From Allopontixanthobacter sediminis (lineage in GTDB: Bacteria > Pseudomonadota > Alphaproteobacteria > Sphingomonadales > Sphingomonadaceae): a stretch of 64,000 bases of DNA. Location of the stretch: NCBI RefSeq assembly GCF_009828115.1, contig NZ_WTYL01000001.1, positions 434,001 through 498,000 on the forward strand, read 5' to 3'. This document shows, one piece after another, positions 8,632 to 17,404 of this stretch; position 1 is the stretch's first letter; every line of letters starts with the position of its first letter. Below the pieces are notes generated by a model. That model was given only the letters and a program-made list of their open reading frames with translations. It ran no database searches and had not been told where the DNA came from. Position numbers and translations under genes: made by a program.

Positions 8632-9987
8632 GTGGCAATTACAGATCATGTAGATTTCGAGACTTTCATGGACGGCGTGAAGCGCCGCAACCCGCATCAG
8701 CCGGAGTTTACCCAGGCCGTGCAGGAAGTGGCGCAAGACATCTTCGAGTTCATGGAGGACAAGGAAGAATACCACTCGCAGCAAATCCTCCGCCGGATCG
8801 CGGAGCCGGACCGGGTGGTGAGTTTCCGGGTGTGCTGGGAAGATGATGAGGGCCATATCCGGGTCCAGCGGGGCTGGCGCGTCCAGAACAACAACGCGAT
8901 CGGTCCCTACAAGGGCGGAATCCGCTTTCATCCCAGCGTGACCGAAAGCGTGCTGAAATTCCTCGCCTTCGAACAGACCTTCAAGAATGCGCTGACAGGC
9001 CTGCCGATGGGCGGCGGGAAGGGCGGCTCGAACTTCAACCCCAAGGGCAAATCCGACCGCGAGGTCATGCGATTCTGCCAGAGCTTCATGACCGAACTCT
9101 ACCGTCATATCGGCGCGGATGTCGATGTTCCGGCCGGCGACATCGGGGTCGGCGGGCGCGAGATCGGGTACATGTTCGGGCAGTACAAGCGGATCACCAA
9201 CCAGTTCACCGGGGTCCTGACCGGCAAGGGCATGGAATATGGCGGATCGATGATCCGACCCGAAGCGACCGGGTACGGCGCGGTCTACTTCCTTCAGGAA
9301 ATGCTCAAGCACCGCGGCGACGAGGTGAAGGGCAAGACGGCGGTCATTTCCGGATCCGGTAACGTCGCGACGCACGCCGCGGAAAAGATTACCCAGCTCG
9401 GCGGCAAGGTCGTGACCATGTCCGATTCTGGCGGCTTCATCCATGATCCCGACGGCATCGATCAGGACAAGATCAACTGGATCAAGGCGCACAAGACTCA
9501 CCGGCGCGGGCGGATCAGCGAGTATGCGGACGAATTCAAGGGTTCGACTTTCCATGAAGGCAAGCGCCCTTGGCATGTCGAATGCGACCTCGCGCTGCCC
9601 TGCGCTACGCAGAACGAACTCGACGCCGATGAAGCGAGGGCGCTGGTTGCCAATGGCTGCATCGCGGTGTCGGAAGGCGCCAACATGCCGTCCACTCTCG
9701 AGGCGACTCATGTGTTCAAGGATGCAAAGATCATGTTCGCCCCGGGCAAGGCGGCGAATGCGGGCGGCGTGGCGGTTTCCGGCCTTGAGATGAGCCAGAA
9801 TTCGGAGCGTCGTTCGTGGAAGGAAGAGGAACTTCAGCAGATGCTCCTCGACATCATGCAGGGCATCCATCGCCGCTGCATTTCCTATGGCGACCAGGGC
9901 AACGGCTATGTCGATTACGTGAAGGGGGCGAACATCGCCGGCTTCAAGAAGGTGGCCGACGCGATGCTGGCATTCGGCGTAGTCTGA
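8632..9987 (+). CDS. gdhA: NADP-type glutamate dehydrogenase
   Basis: 451 residues, GTG start, preceded by a strong AGGAGGGG at 8619-8626 with 5 bases spacing. The enzyme reductively aminates 2-oxoglutarate to glutamate. The N-terminal domain has NNNAIGPYKGGIRFHPSV and the catalytic-lysine region PMGGGKGGSNFNPKGK (GGGKGG at 127-132). VPAGDIGVGGREIGYMFGQY and the Rossmann segment GSGNVATHAAEK follow. The length and the KGKGMEYGGS motif match the hexameric ~450-residue class. It stands alone, between an exported protein and rpsM, which is not the usual alphaproteobacterial gene order. Confidence 0.96.
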   Translation: MAITDHVDFETFMDGVKRRNPHQPEFTQAVQEVAQDIFEFMEDKEEYHSQQILRRIAEPDRVVSFRVCWEDDEGHIRVQRGWRVQNNNAIGPYKGGIRFHPSVTESVLKFLAFEQTFKNALTGLPMGGGKGGSNFNPKGKSDREVMRFCQSFMTELYRHIGADVDVPAGDIGVGGREIGYMFGQYKRITNQFTGVLTGKGMEYGGSMIRPEATGYGAVYFLQEMLKHRGDEVKGKTAVISGSGNVATHAAEKITQLGGKVVTMSDSGGFIHDPDGIDQDKINWIKAHKTHRRGRISEYADEFKGSTFHEGKRPWHVECDLALPCATQNELDADEARALVANGCIAVSEGANMPSTLEATHVFKDAKIMFAPGKAANAGGVAVSGLEMSQNSERRSWKEEELQQMLLDIMQGIHRRCISYGDQGNGYVDYVKGANIAGFKKVADAMLAFGVV

Positions 9988-10341
9988 AAACGGGGCAGGG
10001 CGTGCCGGGAAGTTGGGGTTTGCACCGGACCTTGGAAAGGGTTACAACCTTTCCAGCCGGCCCTTGAATTCGGCGGCACGCCCCCTACTTTGCGGGGCGT
10101 AGGCGTGTTTGCGCGCTTACCGGTTGACGCGCTGCGAGAATCATCTTAAGCGCGGTCCTCATTCGAGGATTACGGTATCCGAAGGCGAGAATCGTCCGGC
10201 AGGCGCTAGCCATTGAGCACGCCAACCGGGCTTTTGCCGTTTCAATGCTTTGTAATTCGAATGATTTTGTAGCGATGAGATAGGGACGCACCCTTCCGTT
10301 TCACGGATTTGCGCGTTTCCCTGTGGAGCATGGAGAAGTAA
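9988..10341 (+). other. 354-bp intergenic region with two hairpins before rpsM
   Basis: No convincing gene. Two stems follow gdhA: TGGAAAGG / CCTTTCCA (10033-10040 with 10048-10055, 7-nt loop) and ACGCCCC / GGGGCGT (10078-10084 with 10094-10100, 9-nt loop). Neither has a T-run. The AT-richer stretch from about 10,240 to 10,320 is the likely position of the alpha-operon promoter, but I cannot assign boxes with confidence. Confidence 0.5.
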
Positions 10342-10710
10342 GTGGCTCGTATTGCCGGGGTAAATATCCCCACCAACAAGCGCGTGATTATCGCGCTAAC
10401 CTACATTCACGGTATCGGCCGCACCACGGCGGTCCAGATTGCGGACAAACTGGGCATCGACCATGCCCGCCGCGTTCAGGACCTTTCGGATGCGGAAATC
10501 CTTCAGATTCGCGAAACCATCGATGCGGAACATCCCGTCGAAGGCGATCTTCGTCGCACGACTGCGATGAACATCAAGCGCCTGATGGATCTGGCGTCAT
10601 ACCGCGGGCTGCGTCACCGCAAGGGCCTTCCGGTCCGCGGACAGCGCACCCACACCAATGCCCGGACCCGCAAGGGCAAGGCAAAGGCTATCGCGGGCAA
10701 GAAGAAGTAA
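10342..10710 (+). CDS. rpsM: 30S ribosomal protein S13
   Basis: 122 residues, GTG start at 10342 ([20 protein letters not shown]). The [20 protein letters not shown] block and the basic C-terminal tail [12 protein letters not shown] are diagnostic. S13 is in the head of the 30S subunit and makes inter-subunit bridges and P-site tRNA contacts. It is the first gene of the alpha-operon part, followed by rpsK after 60 bases. Confidence 0.98.
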   Translation: MARIAGVNIPTNKRVIIALTYIHGIGRTTAVQIADKLGIDHARRVQDLSDAEILQIRETIDAEHPVEGDLRRTTAMNIKRLMDLASYRGLRHRKGLPVRGQRTHTNARTRKGKAKAIAGKKK

Positions 10711-10770
10711 GCAGCCGCCAGTCCGGCGCTACCTTACCTCACCTTCTTACAAGAACAGGATAACGATACC

Positions 10771-11160
10771 ATGGCACGCGAACCACAGCGCATCAGGCGC
10801 CGCGAGCGGAAAAACATTTCCAGCGGCGTTGCGCACGTAAACGCCAGCTTCAACAACACCATGATCACCATCACCGACGCACAGGGCAATGCTATCAGCT
10901 GGTCCAGTGCAGGCGCGATGGGCTTCAAGGGCAGCCGCAAGTCCACACCGTATGCCGCCCAGGTGGCTGCGGATGATGCCGGCAAGAAAGCCGCCGAGCA
11001 CGGCGTGCGGACCCTCGAAGTTGAAGTCAAGGGCCCTGGCTCGGGCCGCGAAAGCGCGCTGCGGGCACTGCAGGCCGTTGGCTTCACGATCACATCGATC
11101 CGTGACGTAACGCCGATTCCGCACAACGGGGTTCGCCCGTCCAAGCGGCGCCGCGTCTAA
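10771..11160 (+). CDS. rpsK: 30S ribosomal protein S11
   Basis: 129 residues. The conserved [40 protein letters not shown] and the terminal [18 protein letters not shown] identify S11, a platform protein next to the mRNA exit channel. A stem-loop with T-run lies just after the stop codon. Confidence 0.98.
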   Translation: MAREPQRIRRRERKNISSGVAHVNASFNNTMITITDAQGNAISWSSAGAMGFKGSRKSTPYAAQVAADDAGKKAAEHGVRTLEVEVKGPGSGRESALRALQAVGFTITSIRDVTPIPHNGVRPSKRRRV

Positions 11161-11171
11161 TCCGCCTTCTC

Positions 11172-11207
11172 GGCGGCCGGTGAGTAAATCACAGGCCGCC
11201 GTGTTTT
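11172..11207 (+). terminator. Attenuator-like hairpin between rpsK and rpoA
   Basis: Stem GGCGGCC-x-GTGA / TCAC-x-GGCCGCC (11172-11178 and 11180-11183 with 11089-type mates at 11189-11192 and 11194-11200), one internal mismatch, 5-nt loop GTAAA, followed by GTGTTTT. The shape is that of a rho-independent terminator placed before rpoA, so it may reduce read-through from the ribosomal genes into the RNA polymerase subunit gene. Confidence 0.55.
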
Positions 11208-11280
11208 CACGGATCGGCCGCGGGTTTGACCAGACCGTCACCGCACCGATCCCGCCCGAACCGAACTCCAGGGGAAATCC

Positions 11281-12336
11281 ATGTCCGTCAACACCAAGAA
11301 CTGGCAGGAACTCAAGAAACCCAACAGCCTTGAAATCAAGGATGGTGGCGAAGGCAAGCGCAAGACCACTTTTGTCGCTGAACCGCTTGAACGCGGCTAC
11401 GGCCTCACGCTTGGCAACGCCCTGCGCCGCGTGCTGCTCTCCTCGCTGCAAGGTGCCGCGATCACCTCGATCAAGATCGAGAACGTGCTGCATGAATTCA
11501 GCAGCCTCGCCGGCGTGCGCGAAGACGTGACCGACATCGTGCTCAATGTGAAGCAGATCGCCCTGAAGATGGAAGGCGAAGGCCCCAAGCGCTTGCAGCT
11601 GTCCGCAACCGGTCCCGCTACGGTCAAGGCCGGCGATATTGCCGTTTCCGGCGACATCGAAGTGATGAACAAGGATCTGGTGATCTGCCATCTCGATGAT
11701 GGTGCCAGCTTCAACATGGAACTGACTGCCGATACCGGCAGCGGCTATGTGCCAGCGGTCGCCAACCGTCCGGTGGATGCGCCGATCGGGTTGATCCCGG
11801 TCGACTCGCTCTATTCGCCGGTGCGCCAGGTCAGCTACAAGGTCGACAACGCCCGCGTCGGCCAGGAACTGGATTACGACAAGCTAAACCTGACGGTCGA
11901 AACCGACGGTACGATCACCCCGGAAGACGCAGTGGCCTATGCCGCGCGCATCCTCCAGGACCAGTTGACGCTGTTCGTCCACTTCGAAGATGGCATTCCG
12001 CAGCCGCAAGGCCAGATGATCGGCATGGCGGCCGCACCGGAAGAATCCGATGCGAACCAGCTCAACCGTTATCTGCTCAAGAAGGTCGACGAACTCGAAT
12101 TGTCGGTCCGTTCGGCGAACTGCCTCAAGAACGACAACATCATCTACATCGGCGATCTGGTCCAGAAGACCGAAGCCGAAATGCTTCGGACCCCGAATTT
12201 CGGCCGCAAGTCCTTGAATGAAATCAAGGAAGTGCTGTCGAGCATGGGTCTTCGACTGGGCATGGACATCCCTGGATGGCCGCCTGAGAATATCGAGGAA
12301 ATGGCCAAGAAGCTCGAACAGGAACTGCTCGGCTGA
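11281..12336 (+). CDS. rpoA: DNA-directed RNA polymerase subunit alpha
   Basis: 351 residues, [20 protein letters not shown] onward. The N-terminal assembly domain contains [20 protein letters not shown], the alpha-dimer signature. A linker follows near residues 240-265, then the C-terminal domain with [20 protein letters not shown], the DNA- and activator-binding helix-hairpin-helix region. It nucleates assembly of core polymerase. The 120-base gap upstream contains an attenuator-like hairpin and the 80-base gap downstream contains another stem. Confidence 0.98.
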   Translation: MSVNTKNWQELKKPNSLEIKDGGEGKRKTTFVAEPLERGYGLTLGNALRRVLLSSLQGAAITSIKIENVLHEFSSLAGVREDVTDIVLNVKQIALKMEGEGPKRLQLSATGPATVKAGDIAVSGDIEVMNKDLVICHLDDGASFNMELTADTGSGYVPAVANRPVDAPIGLIPVDSLYSPVRQVSYKVDNARVGQELDYDKLNLTVETDGTITPEDAVAYAARILQDQLTLFVHFEDGIPQPQGQMIGMAAAPEESDANQLNRYLLKKVDELELSVRSANCLKNDNIIYIGDLVQKTEAEMLRTPNFGRKSLNEIKEVLSSMGLRLGMDIPGWPPENIEEMAKKLEQELLG

Positions 12337-12345
12337 ACAGGTTAC

Positions 12346-12368
12346 GGCGGCGCACCTTAAGCGCCGCC
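12346..12368 (+). other. Perfect 8-bp hairpin between rpoA and rplQ
   Basis: GGCGGCGC / GCGCCGCC with the 7-nt loop ACCTTAA. No T-run follows, so termination is unlikely; an RNA stability or processing element is more plausible. Confidence 0.45.
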
Positions 12369-12416
12369 AGCTTTGGGCTACCTCATACGGGCCCTCATCG
12401 AACGGAGTAAACCATC

Positions 12417-12842
12417 ATGCGTCACGGTATTTCACAGCGTAAGCTCAGCCGCAAATCCGGCCACCGCAAGGCCCTTTTCCGCAACATGGCGGATGCGCTG
12501 GTCAAGCATGAGCAGATCCAGACCACCTTGCCGAAAGCCAAGGAACTGCGTCCCTATGTCGAAAAGCTGGTCACACTGGCCAAGCGCGGCGGTCTCAGCA
12601 ATCGGCGTCTCGCGGCAGCTCGCATGAACGACGATGTACAGGTCAAGAAGCTGTTCGACACTCTCGGCGCACGCTATGCCAACCGCGAAGGCGGTTACCT
12701 GCGGATCATCAGGGCCGGTATCCGTGCCGGCGATGCCTCGCAGATGGCGATCATCGAATTTGTCGACCGCGACGTGGAAGCGCGCGGCAAGGACAGCGGT
12801 CCGGTCATGAACCGTGATGAAGAAGAATACGAAAACGCCTGA
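12417..12842 (+). CDS. rplQ: 50S ribosomal protein L17
   Basis: 141 residues. [20 protein letters not shown] and the following [20 protein letters not shown] are the L17 signature. L17 lies at the rim of the peptide exit tunnel. The C-terminus has an acidic extension ([20 protein letters not shown]). It is the last gene of the cluster and is followed by a textbook terminator. Confidence 0.98.
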   Translation: MRHGISQRKLSRKSGHRKALFRNMADALVKHEQIQTTLPKAKELRPYVEKLVTLAKRGGLSNRRLAAARMNDDVQVKKLFDTLGARYANREGGYLRIIRAGIRAGDASQMAIIEFVDRDVEARGKDSGPVMNRDEEEYENA

Positions 12843-12870
12843 TCCGCGTTTTCCGACAGGATCACCGAGT

Positions 12871-12900
12871 GGGGCCGGAAGGAAACTTCCGGCCCCTTTT
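12871..12900 (+). terminator. Rho-independent terminator after rplQ
   Basis: Perfect 11-bp stem GGGGCCGGAAG / CTTCCGGCCCC closed by a GAAA tetraloop (12882-12885) and followed by TTTT. It ends the alpha ribosomal operon. Confidence 0.9.
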
Positions 12901-12988
12901 CGTTGCGCCAAGGTAGCCGGACGCAGCATTGCAAAGCCCGGTCATCTGGTTACAACGGAAACAGTCGCAATTTCCCCCGGAGTACCAG

Positions 12989-15166
12989 ATGATCCGTTCT
13001 CGCCTACTCGCAGGCGCTGCCTGTCTGCTCGCGATGCCGCTCGGCACCGCATTTCCCGCAACCCTCGCCGCCCAGGAAGTCTCGCCGCCGATGTACCCCC
13101 AAACCCGCAGCGATGGCATTGTCGAGACGATTTTCGGCAAGGAAGTGGCCGACCCCTACCGCTGGCTCGAGAACGATGTGCGTAACGATCCCGAAGTGGC
13201 CGAATGGGTCGCGGCGCAGAACCTGGTAACGGATGCGTATCTGGAAACGCTTCCGGGCAATGCGTGGTTCAAGCAGAAATTGGGCGCATTGCTCGATTAC
13301 GAACGCTTCGGCATCCCGCGGAAGGCGGGCTCGCGCTATTTCTACACCCGTAATTCCGGGCTTCAGAATCAGTCACCGCTGTATGTTCAGGACAGCCTCG
13401 ACAGCGAACGCCGCCTGCTGCTGGATCCGAACGCATGGGCAAAGGACGGCGCGACGGCGTTGTCCGATTGGACCCCGTCGCCGGACGGCAAATACCTGCT
13501 CTACAGTGTTCAGGATGGCGGCACGGACTGGCGGATCCTTCGGGTACTGGACGTCGATACTGGCGAACAACTCGGCGATGAAATCAAATGGGCGAAATTC
13601 ACCGGCCTCGCCTGGGTAGGCGAGGAAGGCTTCCTGTATTCGCGCTTCCCCGAACCGCAGGAAGGCCAGGATTTCCAGGCCCTCAATTACAACCAGGCGG
13701 TCTATTACCACAAGATCGGCACTCCGCAGAGCGAGGACCAGCTGGTTTTCGCTACCCCGGACGAGCCGAAGCGTGGCAATGGCGCAGGGGTGACCGACGA
13801 TGGCCGCTGGGCCGTGATCAGCAGTTCCTTCGGCACCGATTCCAAAGACGAGATCAACGTCATCGACCTCGCAGCACGCGAAGCCGAGGGCTGGCAGCCG
13901 CGGTTGCTGGTGCCCGGTTTCAAGAATGCCTGGCGGCCGATCGGCTCGGTCGACGGCACTATGTATTTCGTTACCAACGAAGATGCACCGCGCTATAAGC
14001 TGGTGTCGATCGATCTCGACACGCCGGATGCCGAGTGGAAGGTGGTGGTGCCTGAAACCGAACAACCGATCGACGGCGCGTCTATCGTCGGCGAGAAACT
14101 GGTACTGACCTATCTGAAGGACGCAACCACCCGCGCGGCGGTGTTCGCGCTCGACGGGACGCCCCAGTCGGACATCGAACTGGGCGCGCTGGGAACGGCG
14201 GGTGGCTTCGGCGGCGAATACGGTGATCCGGAAACCTTCTACACCTTCACCAGCTTCAACCAGCCCGGGGCCATTTACCGGCTGAACATCGAGACTGGCG
14301 AGAAAACCGAATTCGCTTCTCCCGAACTGACATTCGACCCCGAAAAATATGCGGTCGAACAACAGTTCTATACTTCGAAGGATGGCACGCGCGTACCGAT
14401 GTTCATCGTGCGCAAGGCCGAACTGGCGGCTACGGGCACCGCCGCGCCGACGATGCTTTACGGCTACGGCGGGTTCGACATCTCGCTAACCCCGGGCTTT
14501 TCCGCGACCGCAATGGCGTGGCTGGAGGCCGGCGGCGTCTATGCCGTGGCCAACATTCGCGGCGGGGGCGAATATGGCAAGGAATGGCATGACGGCGGCC
14601 GTCTTGCGAACAAGCAGAACGTGTTCGACGATTTTATCGCGGCGGGCGAGTATTTGAAGGCTCAAGGCATCACCACGTCGGACGGGCTGGCCATTCGCGG
14701 CGGCTCCAACGGCGGCCTGCTGGTCGGTGCGGTGACCAACCAGCGGCCCGACCTGGTCGATGCCGCGCAGGCCGCAGTGGGCGTGATGGACATGCTCCGG
14801 TTCGACCGCTGGACAGCGGGCCGTTACTGGGTGGACGATTACGGTTATCCTTCGAAGCAGGAGGATTTTGAAACCCTGCTTACCTATTCGCCTTATCACA
14901 ACATCCGCAGCGGCGTGGAATATCCGCCGGTGCTGGTGACTACGGCCGATACCGATGACCGCGTGGTTCCGGGACACAGCTTCAAGTACACTGCCGCCCT
15001 TCAGGCTGCCGATGCAGGTGACAAGCCGCACCTGATCCGGATCGAAACGCGCGCCGGCCATGGCTCCGGCAAGCCAACCGACAAGGTCATCGAGGAAGGG
15101 GCGGATGTCCTCAGCTTCCTTGCGCGATGGACCGGACTGGAAGTACCGCCAGCGAAGGGCGACTGA
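12989..15166 (+). CDS. Exported prolyl oligopeptidase (family S9A)
   Basis: 725 residues from the ATG at 12989; a GGAG lies 7 bases upstream and the sequence then reads as a signal peptide (MIRSRLLAGAACLLAMPLGT, cleavage near AAQ). It hydrolyses peptides after proline, probably in the periplasm. The mature N-terminus DPYRWLENDVRNDPEVAEWV is the S9A signature; a beta-propeller of roughly residues 80-420 follows, then the alpha/beta-hydrolase. The catalytic serine is S573 in GGSNGG, the aspartate is in DDRVVPGHSF (D656 or D657), and the histidine is H691 in AGHGSGKP. All three are present and the length is typical. Tandem hairpins follow the stop. Confidence 0.94.
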   Translation: MIRSRLLAGAACLLAMPLGTAFPATLAAQEVSPPMYPQTRSDGIVETIFGKEVADPYRWLENDVRNDPEVAEWVAAQNLVTDAYLETLPGNAWFKQKLGALLDYERFGIPRKAGSRYFYTRNSGLQNQSPLYVQDSLDSERRLLLDPNAWAKDGATALSDWTPSPDGKYLLYSVQDGGTDWRILRVLDVDTGEQLGDEIKWAKFTGLAWVGEEGFLYSRFPEPQEGQDFQALNYNQAVYYHKIGTPQSEDQLVFATPDEPKRGNGAGVTDDGRWAVISSSFGTDSKDEINVIDLAAREAEGWQPRLLVPGFKNAWRPIGSVDGTMYFVTNEDAPRYKLVSIDLDTPDAEWKVVVPETEQPIDGASIVGEKLVLTYLKDATTRAAVFALDGTPQSDIELGALGTAGGFGGEYGDPETFYTFTSFNQPGAIYRLNIETGEKTEFASPELTFDPEKYAVEQQFYTSKDGTRVPMFIVRKAELAATGTAAPTMLYGYGGFDISLTPGFSATAMAWLEAGGVYAVANIRGGGEYGKEWHDGGRLANKQNVFDDFIAAGEYLKAQGITTSDGLAIRGGSNGGLLVGAVTNQRPDLVDAAQAAVGVMDMLRFDRWTAGRYWVDDYGYPSKQEDFETLLTYSPYHNIRSGVEYPPVLVTTADTDDRVVPGHSFKYTAALQAADAGDKPHLIRIETRAGHGSGKPTDKVIEEGADVLSFLARWTGLEVPPAKGD

Positions 15167-15176
15167 TCCCGCAAAC

Positions 15177-15236
15177 GCAGGCGTTCACAAAAGGTGCTAC
15201 TTTTATGAACGCCTGCTGTCAGCCTAATTCAGGCTG
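15177..15236 (+). terminator. Two consecutive hairpins after the prolyl oligopeptidase gene
   Basis: First stem: GCAGGCGTTCA / TGAACGCCTGC (15177-15187 with 15206-15216), continued after one mismatch by AAAAG / CTTTT with a 6-nt loop, giving 16 base pairs. Second stem: CAGCCT / AGGCTG (15220-15225 with 15231-15236), 5-nt loop. The T-run lies inside the first stem, not after it, so termination is uncertain. The pair also lies upstream of the next gene. Confidence 0.55.
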
Positions 15237-15310
15237 GCAAAATCGCGAATCGTCTAAACCCTGTTTGACGCCGGAGCACTTCCGCCCTGGCGCCAAGCGA
15301 GGAACGACCC

Positions 15311-15856
15311 ATGAATAACATCTCGAAAACACTCGTCGGAACCGTCGCCGCTGGCGCAATGGCGATGACCTCTGCAGCACCCGCCTTCGCCCGTGACCGG
15401 GACGATGGCATCAGCGCAGGCGAGATCATTGCCGGTGCCGTGATTATCGGCGGGATCGCCGCGATCGCCTCGGCTGCGAGCAAGGATCGCGGTTACGACC
15501 GGAATTACAACGACGGATACCGTTACAACGCGCGCGACAATCGCGGCGGTTACAACGACTATTACGGTCGCGGCAACCCGCGCGCGGCAGTGGAACAATG
15601 TGTACGCGTGGCCGAACTCAACGCCCAGCGCGCCGGTTACCGCTTCGCCAACGTGACCGACATCCGTGACGTGGATGACAAGCGTTACGGCTGGCGCGTG
15701 AAGGGCCGGATCGATGTCCAGGGCCAGCGTGGCTATGGCGACCGGTATGACCGCTACGACCGCGGCCGCCGGGCCGATAGCGGCAGCTTCACCTGCGATA
15801 TCTCGCGGGGTCGGGTTGTCGGACTGGATTACAGCGGCGTCCGCGGTCTGCGCTAA
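15311..15856 (+). CDS. Exported protein of unknown function, first of a tandem pair
   Basis: 181 residues. MNNISKTLVGTVAAGAMAMT... with AAPAFA before the mature end is a Sec signal peptide. A hydrophobic glycine/alanine segment (AGEIIAGAVIIGGIAAIASA, about 36-55) follows, then a Tyr/Arg/Asp/Asn-rich low-complexity region, a compact domain with AVEQCVRVAELNAQRAGYRF and KRYGWRVKGRIDV, another Tyr/Arg-rich stretch and a final FTCDISRGRVVGLDYSG. The two cysteines may form a disulphide. It shares its layout with the next gene (hydrophobic segment, VEQC or DMCV, GWRV, FTC), so the two are paralogues. I do not recognise a function. Confidence 0.85.
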   Translation: MNNISKTLVGTVAAGAMAMTSAAPAFARDRDDGISAGEIIAGAVIIGGIAAIASAASKDRGYDRNYNDGYRYNARDNRGGYNDYYGRGNPRAAVEQCVRVAELNAQRAGYRFANVTDIRDVDDKRYGWRVKGRIDVQGQRGYGDRYDRYDRGRRADSGSFTCDISRGRVVGLDYSGVRGLR

Positions 15857-15888
15857 GACGCATAATTCACGAGCTTAACAGGGGCTGT

Positions 15889-15918
15889 GCGGTTCAGGCT
15901 TAGGAAAGCCTGGGCCGC
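15889..15918 (+). terminator. 12-bp hairpin between the two exported paralogues
   Basis: GCGG-TT-CAGGCT pairs with AGCCTG-GG-CCGC (two G-U pairs), 6-nt loop TAGGAA. No T-run follows. The CAGGCT / AGCCTG core mirrors the CAGCCT / AGGCTG stem that precedes the first paralogue. Confidence 0.45.
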
Positions 15919-15950
15919 ATATGCCGCAAGCAATAGATGGGGACCTTAAC

Positions 15951-16736
15951 ATGAAGCGCATTTCCCTTTTGTCGTCTTCCGCAGGGCTGATTGCTGCCTT
16001 GTCGCTGGCTGCAACGCCTGCAGCTGCAGCCGATATCCAGGTTCGTACGCCGCATGCCGCGTCCCCGGCCAACAACGCCTGGGAAGCCGGCAGTGTCACG
16101 GTCAACCGCGATCGGTATAGGGACCGGTACCGGGGCCGTTACCGCGGCCACCGCGACAATGTAGACGCGGGCGACGTAATTGGCGGCTTGCTGGTCATCG
16201 GCGCGATCGCGGCTGTCGCCAGCGCGGTTTCGAAGCCGAAGGAACCGCGTTACCCCGCGCCGTATCCCGTTCGCAGCGGTTATAATTCCGGTTCAGGCGC
16301 CGCGCGCGGCATCGATAACGCCGCCGACATGTGCGTGCGCGAAATCGAAAGTGACGCCCGCGTAAGCTCGGTCGATTCCGTCGAACGCTCTGGCAGTGGC
16401 TGGCGTGTGTCGGGGCTGCTGTTCGATGGCAACGGGTTTACCTGCCAGATTGGACAGGACGGACGGATCGACGATGTCAGCTATGGCAGCGCCGGCGGGT
16501 TTCAGGGTAGCTACACCCAGCCGGACGACCGCCAGTGGAGCGATGATCGCTACGCCGCGGCGTGGGGCAATGCTGGTACGGGTGCGCCGACGGCGGATTA
16601 TTCGCGCAGTGAACCCGCGCAGTCAGATTCCGCCGCTGGACAGGCGCCTGCCTATCCCGGCGGTCCGGTGCCCGGTGAAAACTACCAGGATTACCCGGAA
16701 TATTCCGGTGCCCCGGATGACCGTTACGGCGACTAA
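15951..16736 (+). CDS. Exported protein of unknown function, second of a tandem pair
   Basis: 261 residues from the ATG at 15951 (MKRISLLSSSAGLIAALSLA, signal peptide ending near AAAA); an upstream ATG at 15921 would bury the signal. After an Arg/Tyr/Gly tract (RYRDRYRGRYRG) comes the hydrophobic DVIGGLLVIGAIAAVASAVS segment and then the shared domain, with NAADMCVREIESDARVSSVD, SGWRVSGLL and FTCQIGQDGRIDDVSYG. The last ~90 residues are a disordered Pro/Tyr/Asp/Gly tail that the first paralogue lacks. The stop overlaps the convergent gene downstream by three bases. Confidence 0.85.
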   Translation: MKRISLLSSSAGLIAALSLAATPAAAADIQVRTPHAASPANNAWEAGSVTVNRDRYRDRYRGRYRGHRDNVDAGDVIGGLLVIGAIAAVASAVSKPKEPRYPAPYPVRSGYNSGSGAARGIDNAADMCVREIESDARVSSVDSVERSGSGWRVSGLLFDGNGFTCQIGQDGRIDDVSYGSAGGFQGSYTQPDDRQWSDDRYAAAWGNAGTGAPTADYSRSEPAQSDSAAGQAPAYPGGPVPGENYQDYPEYSGAPDDRYGD

Positions 16737-17404
16737 CCCCTGGGGTTGCCGCCCGTATCATTATCTCCGCCCTGTTCGCCTGACGCGTCGTCATAAGCGG
16801 GCAGGGCGAGTTTCCAACGGATTGCCGCCCCGCGCAGGACGAAGCCGGCCAGCCATGCCGCGCTCCACACCAGTGCATCGGGCAGCGCCAGCGCCGAACC
16901 AAGGACGGTGACCGCGGCGGCCAGCGCCGCAGCGGTGACATACAGCTCCGGCCGCATGATGATCGACGGTTCTCCCGCAATCACGTCCCGGATTACCCCG
17001 CCTGCGCAGCCGGTTATTACCCCCATCACCATTGCGGGGATCGGCGCCACGCCGAACGCCATCGCTTTGGCAGTGCCAAGCACAGCGAAAGCGGCGAGGC
17101 CGGCGGCGTCGGCCCATTCGAGTAGCTCCCCCTCCCACCATCGGCGCGGCGTGAACCAAGCGATCAGTGCGGTCGCGAAGATCACCGGGGCGACCCACGG
17201 GTTATGCGTCCAGAACGCGGGCGTGCCGATCAGCATGTCGCGCAGCGATCCGCCGCCGACGCCGGTGATGAGGGCAAAGAACGCCATCGTCACGAAAGTT
17301 TGCCGCAGCCGTGCCGCCAGCAGTGCACCGGTCAGCGCAAAAACTGCGGTGCCTGCCAGGTCGAGGATCGGTGGCAGGACCGTCGGAACCACCGCAGCGG
17401 TCAC
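16733..17404 (-). CDS. TRIC / UPF0126-type membrane protein (YadS/YicG family)
   Basis: 223 residues if the GTG at 17404 is used; that GTG overlaps the stop of the upstream PepSY gene as GTGA, and the codons before it show no family similarity. About six to seven helices are arranged as two repeats, each with a glycine-rich GGG(S/V)(L/I)RD motif: TGVGGGSLRDMLIGTPAFW and TGCAGGVIRDVIAGEPSIIM. That duplicated pattern is the signature of this family, related to trimeric cation channels and described in some members as glycine transporters. The substrate cannot be decided here. It is probably the last gene of the mdh-lpd transcript. Confidence 0.88.
   Translation of the reverse strand: MTAAVVPTVLPPILDLAGTAVFALTGALLAARLRQTFVTMAFFALITGVGGGSLRDMLIGTPAFWTHNPWVAPVIFATALIAWFTPRRWWEGELLEWADAAGLAAFAVLGTAKAMAFGVAPIPAMVMGVITGCAGGVIRDVIAGEPSIIMRPELYVTAAALAAAVTVLGSALALPDALVWSAAWLAGFVLRGAAIRWKLALPAYDDASGEQGGDNDTGGNPRG

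Noticed and set aside
10085-10291. A 68-codon minus-strand frame in the gdhA-rpsM gap
   Set aside because: No ribosome-binding site, no family resemblance, and it covers the probable alpha-operon promoter.
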